NCBI GenBank assembly: GCA_947503305.1
Contig: CANNDF010000004.1
Coordinates: 186,001-250,000 of the forward strand
Origin: an uncultured Dokdonia sp.
Lineage (GTDB): Bacteria > Bacteroidota > Bacteroidia > Flavobacteriales > Flavobacteriaceae
Length of the DNA stretch: 64,000 nt
Direction of reading: 5' to 3'
The notes below the pieces were generated by a model, which made no database searches, was not told the origin of the DNA, and worked only from the letters and a program-made list of their open reading frames with translations. Below, piece by piece: positions 51,365-60,856 of the stretch; within the stretch, counting starts at the first letter, position 1; every line of letters starts with the position of its first letter. Position numbers and translations under genes: made by a program.

Positions 51365-51529
51365 ATGAAAGCCTGTGAAAACTACCTGATTTTCCAAACA
51401 GGGATTTATGTTCTGATTTACAATGGATTACTAGTGTATGTTTGTATAGTAATCAAATCAATGATTCAAACGTGTAGCTACAAATTTTTGAATTTTATTG
51501 AAAAAGAGGTACCTGAAAATCTTATATAA
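51365..51529 (+). CDS. possible 54-residue hydrophobic peptide
   Basis: An uninterrupted frame from ATG 51365 to TAA 51527-51529 begins MKACENYLIF and has a hydrophobic centre (about 13-32) with a charged C-terminal end. It sits between a terminator and the orphan gene. Nothing supports expression, so it may be chance. Confidence 0.2.
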   Translation: MKACENYLIFQTGIYVLIYNGLLVYVCIVIKSMIQTCSYKFLNFIEKEVPENLI

Positions 51530-51561
51530 TAGAGTAAGGAAAACTTTAAATAATTTTAATT

Positions 51562-52314
51562 ATGTCATCAATTAATTGGAACGACGGACAGCTTATTAAT
51601 TTCGGTCAAGGAGATACAGCGACGTGTAACGGAAACTTAAACAATGGACAATTGTATTGCTTGTTTTTTTACAATGCAGCGGGGAATGATGCTTCTACAA
51701 CAGTAGATGTAGTATGGTCAAATTCTCAACCACCTGTACAAGTGACTGTACCAGGAACAACTCAAAATCAAGGCTTAGCTGCTTTATGTTTTGTAAATGG
51801 TAGCCAGACGAATACAGTTTCGGCAGCAATTACAGGAGGAAATCAAGGCGCAAAACTCCAAGCATTTATCTGTAGTGTAAAAATGCCTATTGATACACAA
51901 GGGATTAACAATAAACAGTTAAACCTTGATGGTCAACCTCAATCTTTTGATAAGTTTACACGATATTTTGCAGTTCCAGAATCTCATTGGTATTCTGCAC
52001 GTATTCAAAGTAATATCAATCAGTTTACATCAGTACAGTTTACAGAGTCAGAAGCTCAAGTATATATTGTAAACAAATTAGTAAACCCAAGTAATGTTAT
52101 CAAATATGCCGGGGATTCTGAGAAACATGTGACGATACAAACATCAGATACGCAGTCTATCTCATTTAACCTTCAAGGTAATGGTACACAATTAGTTTGG
52201 GTAAATGCAGATAGCGCTCAAAATAGTGATACTGCTTCTATCAGTGTTCAATCGTTAAGTGCTGTATACAAAGAGAATCTTGCCTTAGCTGCTTCTTCTA
52301 TAGAATATGCATAA
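51562..52314 (+). CDS. unrecognised 250-residue beta-rich protein
   Basis: I do not recognise this protein. There is no signal peptide, lipobox or membrane segment, so it is expected in the cytoplasm or exported by a leaderless route. It is rich in Asn, Gln, Ser, Thr and Val with alternating strands. The N-terminal part (about 1-115) has GDTATCNGNLNNGQLYCLFFYNAAG with Cys at about 22, 33, 81 and 104; the second part (about 125-250) begins DKFTRYFAVPESHWYSARI. This suggests two beta-sandwich modules of lectin- or coat-like type. It is monocistronic with a strong terminator and is convergent with the amine oxidase gene. Confidence 0.7.
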   Translation: MSSINWNDGQLINFGQGDTATCNGNLNNGQLYCLFFYNAAGNDASTTVDVVWSNSQPPVQVTVPGTTQNQGLAALCFVNGSQTNTVSAAITGGNQGAKLQAFICSVKMPIDTQGINNKQLNLDGQPQSFDKFTRYFAVPESHWYSARIQSNINQFTSVQFTESEAQVYIVNKLVNPSNVIKYAGDSEKHVTIQTSDTQSISFNLQGNGTQLVWVNADSAQNSDTASISVQSLSAVYKENLALAASSIEYA

Positions 52315-52359
52315 ATTACCGCTAAGAACCTATTTGTATTAAAATTGCATAGTAATAGT

Positions 52360-52389
52360 ACCGTCCTAATGATCACTCATTAGGACGGT
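52360..52389 (+). terminator. strong terminator of the orphan gene
   Basis: Perfect 13-base arms ACCGTCCTAATGA (52360-52372) and TCATTAGGACGGT (52377-52389), followed by seven T. Confidence 0.93.
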
Positions 52390-52516
52390 TTTTTTATGTC
52401 TTTAAATAAAACGGAAAGGAAATCTAGAAATTTTATAAAAAGGATTAAGTGCCAATACAGATTAGGCTATAGAGGGCTTTTATAATGATCAATAGAAGGA
52501 GTATAAGAACTTAAAA

Positions 52517-52588
52517 ATGATAACAAGACTTGTGAGTAGTGATGATTATTTAGATTCGATTGCGGGCTTATTGAAAGGAATTAAGTAA
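52517..52588 (+). pseudogene. possible GNAT gene fragment
   Basis: ATG to TAA encodes a 23-residue peptide beginning MITRLVSSDDYLDSIAGLL, close to the RLVxxxDYxxIAxLL start of GNAT acetyltransferases. Nothing related follows, so it would be a remnant; chance is possible. Confidence 0.25.
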
Positions 52589-52754
52589 AACCCTTTACAC
52601 AAGATTGCATAAGTAATATGCTGTTAAATGGAATAAAAGTATAAGCATAGATTAAAAAGCAGTGTTAAACCAGAAAACGTATGAATAAAAATAACTCTAC
52701 GTATATAGGATATTTATACATGCCCTTTTTTATTGCCTAATTATTACTAAAGCA

Positions 52755-52791
52755 AAAAGCCCTTTCTCAATGAAGAGAAAAGACTTTTTTA
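52755..52791 (-). terminator. imperfect terminator of the amine oxidase gene
   Basis: Interrupted complementary arms AAAAAG-CTTTCTC and GAGAAAAG-CTTTTT downstream of the stop. Confidence 0.5.
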
Positions 52792-52862
52792 AGTGAGTGA
52801 TTTGTGAAATATAGATACGCTACCAAAAGGTATTTAGTATCTTTTAGTAATGTATTATAGAG

Positions 52863-54860
52863 TTATTCTGGACAGATAAAAGGATAATGTTTTTCATCTA
52901 TAATCGGCTTAATACCAAAAAAGTCATTAAGTACAGATTCTGAAGTACAAAATGCACCTTCTACCCATGCCTGATCATTAGAATAGGTTTCTCCTACAAT
53001 AAAGATATCGCTATCTTCTCCTTTGATAAGCTGTGATGGTTTTCTAATCTTGCGTTGAACATCTCCCAGATTATAGTGCGATTTATAGGCATGATATCCT
53101 GCATTAAAAGGCGGTAATGACCAATCCATATATTTTGTTTCTAATGGCTTAGGAATAGCAGTATAATCTGCTTGAGGTCCATAATGCAAGGAGGCAAGTT
53201 GTTTCCGTAACATTTTTTCCATGACGGGCGTTGCTTTACGGGGTCCTTCCAGAGGCTGTGTATCCCTAGATTCTGGTACTTTTCGTTTAGCTTTAGGACC
53301 TAATTCTAATGCCTTCCAAAAAGTAGTGTATTGGATATCATCATAACTGGCTAAAATTCCGTAGACTTTTTTCTTCTTTTTACCGCGTGCATTATCTCCA
53401 AAATATACTACTTGACGTATAGGCATATCTGTTACACTTGGGCCTATTGTATCTAGCTCTGCGACTTCATATAACTGGTTTTCTTGTTTAATTGTAAGGC
53501 GTTCTTCTGTATGGTCCACAATAGCTTCCATAAAGCTTTCTTTGTCAGCATAGGTTGTATTTATAATTACAGGACTGCTATTTCCAGAAATAGCTTTTAG
53601 ATATTTTGCTGGAAACCCTTGCTTTTTTAATATAGCTATACCTTCAGGTGTTAGAAAGTAGCTTGTCAATTTAGCAGGGTATTTTGGACTTCCGTCTTGG
53701 GTTTCTCGCCACCATTCTGTTTCAAAGAACATCCCTACTTTATAGGAAGGTTCCATAATCACAGATTCCAAATACAATTGTACCTTCTCGTGATTAAGGA
53801 CATCAAGTCCTTTTTCATTATCATACCTACTTGCTTGCGCAACAAGTTCAATGGCACTCCTAGGCATAGCAAGAAAAGCAGCGTCACAAAATTTACGCTC
53901 ATCTTCTTTATCCGGACTTTTACGTGTTGCTGTTGTATAACAGATACCATCACCCGTATCTCTGATAGATCGTAGTCGTATATTAGGATAATAAGCTAAG
54001 TGAATTCCTTTTTTCTTAGCAAGCTCTACTACCTTCTTAAATAAGGCATCAAATAAATCAGAAAATCCCTTTGTAAGTGTTTTGTATTCTGTACCTGGTG
54101 TAAATTCATCATTTACATTAAAAGACTGGGCACTGTTACTATTGACCACATTTGAAGAATATCCATTTCCGTCTGCCAGATAACTAAACCCTTCTTGTCC
54201 CAACATATCATAGCCTAAGTTCCAATACCCTATGTCTTTCAGATAATCCCCTTTTTTATATATAGAACTGTCTGGCATCTCTATATTAATTTTTCCGTTT
54301 TCATAAAATTCACACCACTCTCTACGAGTTTTTGGGCCATGCTCTTCTGTAATAGCTACAGATTCTATAACTGTAAACCCATCATCTGGGGGAACATCTG
54401 CTCCATAATGATCTGCATCGTATGGTGCTGGATTATTTGAGTTTACATCTGAGATATACATATTTTTAGTGCGTAAAGACATAAGCGGATCTGCAGATTC
54501 ATTAAAAGGGACAGAATACTTGTCCAACCCTAACTCTGAAATGGTTTTCGTTACGACCCGATGCCCTTCTCCCATAGGCGATCCATCCCAATGAGAATAA
54601 CGCATTCCTCCTAATTCTAGATAGGATGCTTCTTTATCATCTTTATAATGCCATGTACAAACTCGCGCTCCTGGAGCTCTAGTTCCTGGGTTTGCTTTCG
54701 AAAAATCATATTTCCCCCAGTCATAGAGTTCTAATGTATCTCCTTTTACGAGTAATTTTTCATTTTTCTTTTTGGTGTCTGAAACACCGTTAAGTAATCT
54801 CCATGCCGTATAGAGCCCTGAAGCTCCTGCACCAAAAATTGAATATGTTTTTGTTTTCAT
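52863..54860 (-). CDS. FAD-dependent amine/amino-acid oxidase
   Basis: A 665-residue flavoprotein. The FAD motif is SIFGAGASGLYTAW (G10-x-G12-x-x-G15), followed by a GARVCTW and a LELGGMRYSHWDG region (about 80-94, GGMR motif of amine oxidases), and the C-terminal IFIVGETYSNDQAWVEGAF that closes the flavin site. The size and the long insert are like bacterial L-amino-acid or tryptophan oxidases. Co-oriented with, and 77 bp downstream of, the ThDP decarboxylase gene, so it probably supplies the 2-oxo acid that the decarboxylase uses. Confidence 0.78.
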   Translation of the reverse strand: MKTKTYSIFGAGASGLYTAWRLLNGVSDTKKKNEKLLVKGDTLELYDWGKYDFSKANPGTRAPGARVCTWHYKDDKEASYLELGGMRYSHWDGSPMGEGHRVVTKTISELGLDKYSVPFNESADPLMSLRTKNMYISDVNSNNPAPYDADHYGADVPPDDGFTVIESVAITEEHGPKTRREWCEFYENGKINIEMPDSSIYKKGDYLKDIGYWNLGYDMLGQEGFSYLADGNGYSSNVVNSNSAQSFNVNDEFTPGTEYKTLTKGFSDLFDALFKKVVELAKKKGIHLAYYPNIRLRSIRDTGDGICYTTATRKSPDKEDERKFCDAAFLAMPRSAIELVAQASRYDNEKGLDVLNHEKVQLYLESVIMEPSYKVGMFFETEWWRETQDGSPKYPAKLTSYFLTPEGIAILKKQGFPAKYLKAISGNSSPVIINTTYADKESFMEAIVDHTEERLTIKQENQLYEVAELDTIGPSVTDMPIRQVVYFGDNARGKKKKKVYGILASYDDIQYTTFWKALELGPKAKRKVPESRDTQPLEGPRKATPVMEKMLRKQLASLHYGPQADYTAIPKPLETKYMDWSLPPFNAGYHAYKSHYNLGDVQRKIRKPSQLIKGEDSDIFIVGETYSNDQAWVEGAFCTSESVLNDFFGIKPIIDEKHYPFICPE

Positions 54861-54905
54861 AATTAGATTGATTTATTCTTTATAGGTTTTGTAGGTGTTG
54901 CGTAT

Positions 54906-54919
54906 GCTTTCGCGAAAGC
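54906..54919. repeat. dispersed 14-bp palindrome, copy 8 (intergenic)
   Basis: Exact copy, with outer symmetry ATGCTTTCGCGAAAGCAT, in the oxidase-decarboxylase gap. Confidence 0.9.
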
Positions 54920-54937
54920 ATAAACGTATTCTACCTC

Positions 54938-56650
54938 TTACTCGATCCCAATTCTGTACATCTGTTGTGGCAAGTTCTTTTCGGGAATCACAACTTCTAC
55001 AAGAGTAGGACGATCTGATCTCTTTTTTAATTTTTTCAAAACATCATTAAGCTCTGTTACAGTTTCAACACGATAGCTATCTGCTCCAAAGGCTGTAGCG
55101 AGGGCTGTATAGTCCCATGTAGGTAAGATGTCAAAGGCGTCAAATGTATGTTCTGGCCCTGCTTCAAATGATGTAATGTCTACAAATACTTGCTCAATGG
55201 CATATACTTTATTACTCATCACAAAAATGACAGCATCTAGTTTAAATCTTGCCAGCGTAGAAAGGGATTGAGCAATCATCATAAAGCCTCCATCACCAGC
55301 AATAGTCCATGCACGCTTACCACTCCCTAATTGTGCTCCAGAAGCAGCTCCCGTTTCAAAACCAATACATTGCCATGCCGCAGATGAGATGTAACTATTT
55401 TTTGATAATCCATAAGCATTGGTAGCCACATACATGGCAGAACTTACTCCATAGGTCATCACAATATCATCCAAAAGTTTATGATCTTTTAAAAACTTCA
55501 TAGAATGTTCAAAAAATCTATTATATGTAATTACTTCTGGATGTTCTTTATATTTAGGGTCAGTATTAGAAAGCCATGGTTCTGGATATGTAGGTTGTGC
55601 AGGTGCTTTTATAGAGAGTGGATAATTCTCGTCTTTTTTAAATCGCTTAATAAGCATTTTTATAAAATCCTTGAGGGTTACCCCTTCATAGGTAAAATAT
55701 CCTGCACGCATTTCTTCTGTAGTTGACAGAATCATATCTGAAAATTTGTTTTCTACTAACCATAAATAGTCATCTGTAATAATAGTCCCTAAAGAAATTA
55801 TACAATCTGATTCTTGTATGAGTTTTGTTACAGCAGGTATAGAAGCTGCATCAGAATAAGTGCCGACAAATTTTTCTCCTTTTTCATCGAGTACTGTTTT
55901 ACCTAAACTTGTTGTCGTATATAATATCCCGCTTACGTCTATTAATTCTTGTAATAAGTCTGATAAGCCATGTCGTAAAATTTCGACCCCGGCAAATATA
56001 ACAGGCGATGTGGCATTGGTAATTTGTGTCCAGGCTTGATTTACAGCATTTTTAAGTGCAGCGCGCTCACTTTTAGGAATAATAGGTTTTAATTTCTTTT
56101 TAGGAGGTCTAGGACAGGGATCGTTCCAAACCTCTTTATAACATGCAATATACACAGGTCGTTGGTGTGTAAGAGCTGCGATCAAAAGATCATCTATTTT
56201 CCTAGGAGCATCTACAGAGGTACTTAATGTTTCGGCAGCTACCGTAACTTTTTCAAAAATTTCTTGATCAGCATTCAGGTTGCCAGTAGAGTGGTGGTAT
56301 AGTACATTATACATACTCCCTATCTGACGAGCATCGGCTCCTGGTGTAGCACTGATGACAACAATAGGACTACGTTCTACATAAGCCCCTGCAATAGCAT
56401 TGAGCGCACTATAAGTACTTACCCCATATTGAAGAGATACTGCAGAGAGTCCTCTTGTTCGTCCATATGCATCGGCGGCATAAGAAGCATCGAGTTCATT
56501 TGAAGTTCCTATCGTTTCTATTCCTTTAAAATGCTCTAACGCTTGTGTAAAGTGTTTTACATAATCACCAGGAATTTGAAATACTTCGGTAACTTCTAGT
56601 TGTTTTAGTCTTGTTAATAAATAATCTGCAACGGTAAATGGTTTTGCCAT
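54938..56650 (-). CDS. ThDP-dependent 2-oxo-acid decarboxylase (indolepyruvate/pyruvate decarboxylase-like)
   Basis: A 570-residue enzyme with three alpha/beta domains. FQIPGDY (about 24-30), NELDASYAADAYGR with catalytic E52, the YHHSTG pair H119-H120 and the ThDP motif AGDGGFMM (near 435) with SNKVYAIEQ place it in the pyruvate/indolepyruvate decarboxylase group rather than acetolactate synthase. The reaction would be decarboxylation of a 2-oxo acid to an aldehyde. With the neighbouring oxidase this makes a two-step route from amino acid to aldehyde. Confidence 0.85.
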   Translation of the reverse strand: MAKPFTVADYLLTRLKQLEVTEVFQIPGDYVKHFTQALEHFKGIETIGTSNELDASYAADAYGRTRGLSAVSLQYGVSTYSALNAIAGAYVERSPIVVISATPGADARQIGSMYNVLYHHSTGNLNADQEIFEKVTVAAETLSTSVDAPRKIDDLLIAALTHQRPVYIACYKEVWNDPCPRPPKKKLKPIIPKSERAALKNAVNQAWTQITNATSPVIFAGVEILRHGLSDLLQELIDVSGILYTTTSLGKTVLDEKGEKFVGTYSDAASIPAVTKLIQESDCIISLGTIITDDYLWLVENKFSDMILSTTEEMRAGYFTYEGVTLKDFIKMLIKRFKKDENYPLSIKAPAQPTYPEPWLSNTDPKYKEHPEVITYNRFFEHSMKFLKDHKLLDDIVMTYGVSSAMYVATNAYGLSKNSYISSAAWQCIGFETGAASGAQLGSGKRAWTIAGDGGFMMIAQSLSTLARFKLDAVIFVMSNKVYAIEQVFVDITSFEAGPEHTFDAFDILPTWDYTALATAFGADSYRVETVTELNDVLKKLKKRSDRPTLVEVVIPEKNLPQQMYRIGIE

Positions 56651-56808
56651 AATCTTAGTTTTTAATCATGCAACGCATGTATCATTTGGGGCTAGTACGA
56701 TCTCACCATAAGCGGTTTACCAAAGCTAGAAGTATTGCATTCTATTTTAACGCGTATAAATACGTGTTTTTTTAACTGTATGATAAGTTATCGGATGTGC
56801 TTATAAAA

Positions 56809-56838
56809 AAAGGGATGTACGTAAAAGTACATCCCTTT
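56809..56838 (-). terminator. terminator of the GH65 gene
   Basis: Perfect 12-base arms AAAGGGATGTAC (56809-56820) and GTACATCCCTTT (56827-56838), T-run on the minus strand. Confidence 0.9.
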
Positions 56839-56875
56839 GTGACTAAATTATATGGTATTACAATCCGTTATAGTA

Positions 56876-58906
56876 TTAATCTACTACATAAGTTTTTTTA
56901 TCGACTCCAACTCCTGTAATAGTTAATTTCTTCCATTGTTTAGGAAGTTTTGCATCTAGTTGTACAATACCCCCATTTGTAATGTCAAGACCTCCAATTC
57001 CAAAAATTACCGATTGTAACATTCCTCCAGCTCCTGTAGCAAAATACGGGTTGGTTCCTCCAGCGGTTTCGGCAAGGACTCCAAAAGGAGGAAGTTCATT
57101 GGGTTTATAACTTTTTTTAAACATTTCATACGCTTTTTTATGATCACCTAACCTGGAGTATAGTGCAGTGAGTATAGCACCTCCCATGGCAGGCCCTTCT
57201 GGGGAGAGTCTAGGTTCATAATAAGCTAAATCTTTTCGAATGGTGGTTTCATCAGTAATCACTTTTAAAGGATATGCTAGTAAGTTAACATCTCCCTGCT
57301 TAATCATTACGCCATTATAGGTAGCATTTTCTTTTGTAGTTCCATCTGGGAATTTAAGTATAGGAATATTTTCTGCAACATGTCTCCAATCTGGATTTGC
57401 TATTTTTCCTAAGGCTTCTGCTGCTTTTGAGGTATACTCTAGCACTGTTTTTACCATTCCGTTAGTAAAAGCGTTATTATCTATATTCTCTTCCCATTCA
57501 TTAGCACCTATAACATTATTGATATCATATGATCCAGGCCCATTACGTTCTACACGACTTGACCAGAAATCTGCTACTTCTTTAAGAACAGGATACCCTC
57601 GTGTTGCTAGCCATTCTTTATCTTTTGTTACTTCATAATACTTCCAGAATGCCCAACCTACAGTAGCCGTGATATGTTGTTGGAAAGGCCCTGTAAGTGC
57701 CCAGACGGGTGTATCTTCAGAACCATCTTCTGCGCTTTCCCAAGGAAACATAGCCCCATCATATCCATGAGCAAAGGCATTTTCTTTGGCAGCACCTAGT
57801 CGTTGAAAACGATATTCTAAAATAGATTTAGCAATATCAGGTTGTAACGCAAGCAATGGTGGATACATCCATAATTCTGTATCCCAAAAAACATGGCCAT
57901 TATATCCTAGTCCTGATAATCCCATAGGAGATAGGCTATAGGCAGTACCTTTTCTAGCAAAGGCATATAAATGATATAAAGCTGAGCGTACAGCACGCTG
58001 TGATTCAAGGTCTCCTTCTATTATGATATCACTTTCCCAAAGGGTATTCCATGCTTTTAAATGCGCTGTCTCTAAACGATTAATTCCTTCTAACTTTGCA
58101 TAAATGGTTAACCGTTCTGCCTCATTATGAGGATCTTGATTTTGTACAGATGATAACGTAGAACCTACCAAAGCAAACCGATAGGTTTCGCCAGCTTTAA
58201 GAGTGCGCTTAAACTTCATTAAATGCATATTATAATCCCAGTCTTCATGGATGATCTTTGGTTCATGTCCATGTTTTTCTGGAAATATAAAAGATGTAGA
58301 AGTTGCTACTTTTTTCTTCCCAGGACTATATGCAACGGAGCTCATAAGCGGTATTAATACATGAGGTCTGTCTATTTCTGAATAAAGGTTGCGGACATCA
58401 GAAAGATGGTTGGGGGCTTCTATATAATTTATAGGGACAATTTCTACATCACTCTTTGCAGTAACCTCAATAATACTCATAGCTGTATATGGAAGATTGC
58501 GTAATGACATGAGTTCGTGTTTTACAGCAACTTTATTTCCTACATCAAAACTAGTGATGAGTTTTGCTGTTTTCATATCTAACGTTTGTGCATAGTTTGA
58601 GATATCGTTGCGACCTACTCTTCGCTTATCTACCTCTAGATGCATATTCATATGACTAAAGGTTTTTAAAATGTTACTTACCCGACCTCGTTGATAATAA
58701 TCAAAAACACCATTGAGAATCACCTCATCTATTTTAAGAGGTTCTGGTGATGAGACCATACCTACCATTCCATTTGCCACAGTAATTCCATAATAATTAT
58801 TGGGATCTATATCTTGAGCTTGGATATGCCATGGCGATTCTTTGTAATTCTGTGCTTCTATAGAAAAGATACAAAGAGTGAGTAAGAGGGTAAAGTAATG
58901 CTTCAT
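56876..58906 (-). CDS. secreted GH65-family hydrolase
   Basis: A 676-residue protein with signal peptide (about 1-18), an N-terminal beta-sandwich (about 20-270) and an (alpha/alpha)6 barrel. FWDTELWMYPPLL (about 340-352) and the catalytic acid E470 in IGANEWEENIDNNAFTN are hallmarks of family GH65. A second Glu (E613, LAETAGGTNPYFATGAGG) lies where GH65 hydrolases carry their base, while phosphorylases use phosphate there. So it is more likely a periplasmic or extracellular alpha-glucosidase (kojibiose- or trehalose-type) than a phosphorylase. No transporter or phosphoglucomutase follows. Confidence 0.85.
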   Translation of the reverse strand: MKHYFTLLLTLCIFSIEAQNYKESPWHIQAQDIDPNNYYGITVANGMVGMVSSPEPLKIDEVILNGVFDYYQRGRVSNILKTFSHMNMHLEVDKRRVGRNDISNYAQTLDMKTAKLITSFDVGNKVAVKHELMSLRNLPYTAMSIIEVTAKSDVEIVPINYIEAPNHLSDVRNLYSEIDRPHVLIPLMSSVAYSPGKKKVATSTSFIFPEKHGHEPKIIHEDWDYNMHLMKFKRTLKAGETYRFALVGSTLSSVQNQDPHNEAERLTIYAKLEGINRLETAHLKAWNTLWESDIIIEGDLESQRAVRSALYHLYAFARKGTAYSLSPMGLSGLGYNGHVFWDTELWMYPPLLALQPDIAKSILEYRFQRLGAAKENAFAHGYDGAMFPWESAEDGSEDTPVWALTGPFQQHITATVGWAFWKYYEVTKDKEWLATRGYPVLKEVADFWSSRVERNGPGSYDINNVIGANEWEENIDNNAFTNGMVKTVLEYTSKAAEALGKIANPDWRHVAENIPILKFPDGTTKENATYNGVMIKQGDVNLLAYPLKVITDETTIRKDLAYYEPRLSPEGPAMGGAILTALYSRLGDHKKAYEMFKKSYKPNELPPFGVLAETAGGTNPYFATGAGGMLQSVIFGIGGLDITNGGIVQLDAKLPKQWKKLTITGVGVDKKTYVVD

Positions 58907-58960
58907 CGTGGTTTTTTTTAAGAATAACTAAAGTACAACGAAAGCCTCTTTTTTAAAAAC

Positions 58961-59068
58961 TTAAACACGCACTTTTTCAAGGGCTGTCATATCCACTTTG
59001 CGTAAGACGATAAGTCCCATAATCAAACAGGGCAATACGACAACTGTGGTAATAATAGTAGTAGTCGA
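58961..59068 (-). pseudogene. C-terminal remnant of a membrane protein
   Basis: An open frame without its own good start ends IMGLIVLRKVDMTALEKVRV before TAA (58961-58963). It has one hydrophobic helix with a short basic tail. It is in another frame than the LytTR remnant, so they come from two genes or a frameshifted one. Confidence 0.3.
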
Positions 59069-59076
59069 ATTTTAAA

Positions 59077-59196
59077 TCATAGATCACTCGTATCAAATGG
59101 AGCTATAACCACAAGAAATAATACAAGCCAAAAACCTATAACAAAACCTAATACACAATGAGCGCGAAAAGAAGTATTAAGGTTTAATCTTAACAT
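59077..59196 (-). pseudogene. remnant of a LytTR-type membrane regulator
   Basis: ATG 59194-59196 starts a 39-residue frame, ending at TGA 59077-59079. It includes the stretch AHCVLGFVIGFWLVLFLVVI then APFDTSDL, and the codons after the TGA read FKIRLLLL. This order is typical of the N-terminal membrane part of Flavobacteriia LytTR regulators; the gene breaks off, with no DNA-binding domain, so it is decayed. Confidence 0.45.
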
Positions 59197-59312
59197 ATAA
59201 ACATATAATCACTTTAAAGTAATGTAAATGTATAAAAATAAGCTGTTAAAAACTCGTATATTTTGTAGTTGAGAATTTTGAAAAACTGATACTAAAAGTG
59301 GTATTTTTGCCT

Positions 59313-60848
59313 ATGCAAAACAACAATGTCCTTATTCTAGACTTCGGGTCTCAGTATACACAGTTAATAGCACGTAGAGTACGTGAATTAAATATCTACT
59401 GTGAAATCAAACCATTCAATAATCCTCCAAAAAATATATCTAGCTATAAAGCAGTAATTTTATCTGGATCCCCACATTCTGTGAGAGGTGAAAACCCACC
59501 CCATCCAGATCTTTCTGAAATCAAAGGGAAGATGCCCTTATTAGGTGTATGCTACGGAGCACAATATCTAGCTCATTTTCATGGAGGCGAAGTAGGTCAA
59601 TCCAATACTCGTGAATATGGTCGTGCTAATCTATCAGATATAAAAAATGGAGATCCCTTTTTAGAAGGTGTTTCTCTAGGGAGTCAGGTATGGATGAGCC
59701 ATAGTGATACTATTAAAAAATTACCCGAAGGAGCGATACGTATAGCTTCAACAAGTGATGTAGAGAATGCTGGTTACCGTATTGAAGGAGAAGATACCTA
59801 TGCGATTCAATTTCATCCAGAAGTGTATCACTCTACAGACGGGAAAAAAATATTAGAAAATTTCTTAGTTAAAATTGCAAAAATCACCCAATCATGGACA
59901 CCAGATGCTTTTGTAGAAACTACAGTAGCAGACCTTAAATCACAATTAAATGATGATCGCGTGATCCTTGGGCTCTCTGGAGGCGTAGATAGTACAGTAG
60001 CCGCTACATTATTACACAAAGCTATAGGTAAAAATCTATACTGTATTTTTGTAAATAACGGATTATTACGTAAAAATGAGTTTACAGATGTTCTGAAACA
60101 ATATGAAGGAATGGGGCTCAATGTGAAGGGAGTAGATGCTTCGGCACGTTTCTTGGAAGCCCTAGAAGGAGAAAGCGATCCAGAAACCAAACGCAAGGCT
60201 ATAGGGCGTGTTTTTGTAGAAGTTTTTGATGATGAAAGTAAATTAGTTGAAAACGCAAAATGGCTAGGGCAGGGGACCATATATCCCGATGTAATTGAAT
60301 CTGTAAGTGCTACTGGAGGACCCAGTGCAACTATAAAATCACATCATAATGTAGGTGGGTTGCCAGATTATATGAAGTTACAAGTAGTTGAACCCTTACG
60401 TATGTTATTTAAAGATGAAGTACGGAGAGTAGGTGCAAGTATGGGATTATCGGCAGATTTACTCGGTAGACACCCTTTTCCAGGACCTGGACTTGCCATT
60501 AGAATCTTAGGAGATATCACTGCAGAAAAAGTACGTATCTTACAAGAGGTAGACCATATTTTCATCAGTGGACTCCGTGATTGGGGACTATATAATAAAG
60601 TATGGCAAGCTGGTGCAATGCTACTCCCTGTAAATTCTGTTGGCGTTATGGGGGATGAACGTACTTATGAAAAATGCGTGGCATTACGTGCTGTGGAGAG
60701 TACGGATGGAATGACAGCAGACTGGGTAAATTTACCGTATGAGTTCTTGCAAAAGGTCTCAAATGATATAATAAATAAAGTAAAAGGCGTTAATAGAGTG
60801 GTATATGATATCAGTTCAAAACCGCCGGCCACAATTGAGTGGGAATAA
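59313..60848 (+). CDS. guaA: GMP synthase (glutamine-hydrolysing)
   Basis: The start was placed at ATG 59313 ([20 protein letters not shown]), which is the usual N-terminus. The 511-residue enzyme joins a class I amidotransferase (C80 in GVCYGAQ, H168 and E170 in FHPEVYHS) to the ATP-pyrophosphatase domain (SGGVDS at 222-227) and the GMP synthase C-terminal dimerisation domain (VxxPxATIEWE end). It converts XMP to GMP. Its last codons overlap a potential GTG of the next gene, so it is translationally close to the LysM gene. Confidence 0.97.
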   Translation: MQNNNVLILDFGSQYTQLIARRVRELNIYCEIKPFNNPPKNISSYKAVILSGSPHSVRGENPPHPDLSEIKGKMPLLGVCYGAQYLAHFHGGEVGQSNTREYGRANLSDIKNGDPFLEGVSLGSQVWMSHSDTIKKLPEGAIRIASTSDVENAGYRIEGEDTYAIQFHPEVYHSTDGKKILENFLVKIAKITQSWTPDAFVETTVADLKSQLNDDRVILGLSGGVDSTVAATLLHKAIGKNLYCIFVNNGLLRKNEFTDVLKQYEGMGLNVKGVDASARFLEALEGESDPETKRKAIGRVFVEVFDDESKLVENAKWLGQGTIYPDVIESVSATGGPSATIKSHHNVGGLPDYMKLQVVEPLRMLFKDEVRRVGASMGLSADLLGRHPFPGPGLAIRILGDITAEKVRILQEVDHIFISGLRDWGLYNKVWQAGAMLLPVNSVGVMGDERTYEKCVALRAVESTDGMTADWVNLPYEFLQKVSNDIINKVKGVNRVVYDISSKPPATIEWE

Positions 60849-60856
60849 CCAAAATT

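Larger units (their letters stand above)
51168..51561. other. intergenic region before the orphan 250-residue gene
   Basis: It holds the terminator of the serine hydrolase gene (51230-51274), a possible 54-residue frame (51365-51529) and the upstream region of the next gene. Confidence 0.6.
52390..52862. other. intergenic region with a decayed fragment and a terminator
   Basis: No intact gene. A 23-residue frame at 52517-52588 resembles the start of a GNAT protein, and an imperfect hairpin terminator of the amine oxidase gene lies at 52755-52791. Confidence 0.55.
58907..59312. other. intergenic region with two decayed reading frames
   Basis: Contains on the minus strand a truncated LytTR-regulator N-terminus (59077-59196) and an unrelated C-terminal-looking remnant (58961-59068). 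To the right lies the guaA upstream region with a TATTTTTG (59302-59309) only 3 bases before the guaA ATG. Confidence 0.55.

Noticed and set aside
59298-59312. GTG start 15 bases upstream of the guaA ATG
   Set aside because: It would add MVFLP before the standard guaA N-terminus and overlap the promoter-like TATTTTTG.
60839-60856. GTG start for the LysM protein inside guaA
   Set aside because: The downstream ATG at 60857 begins a proper signal peptide.
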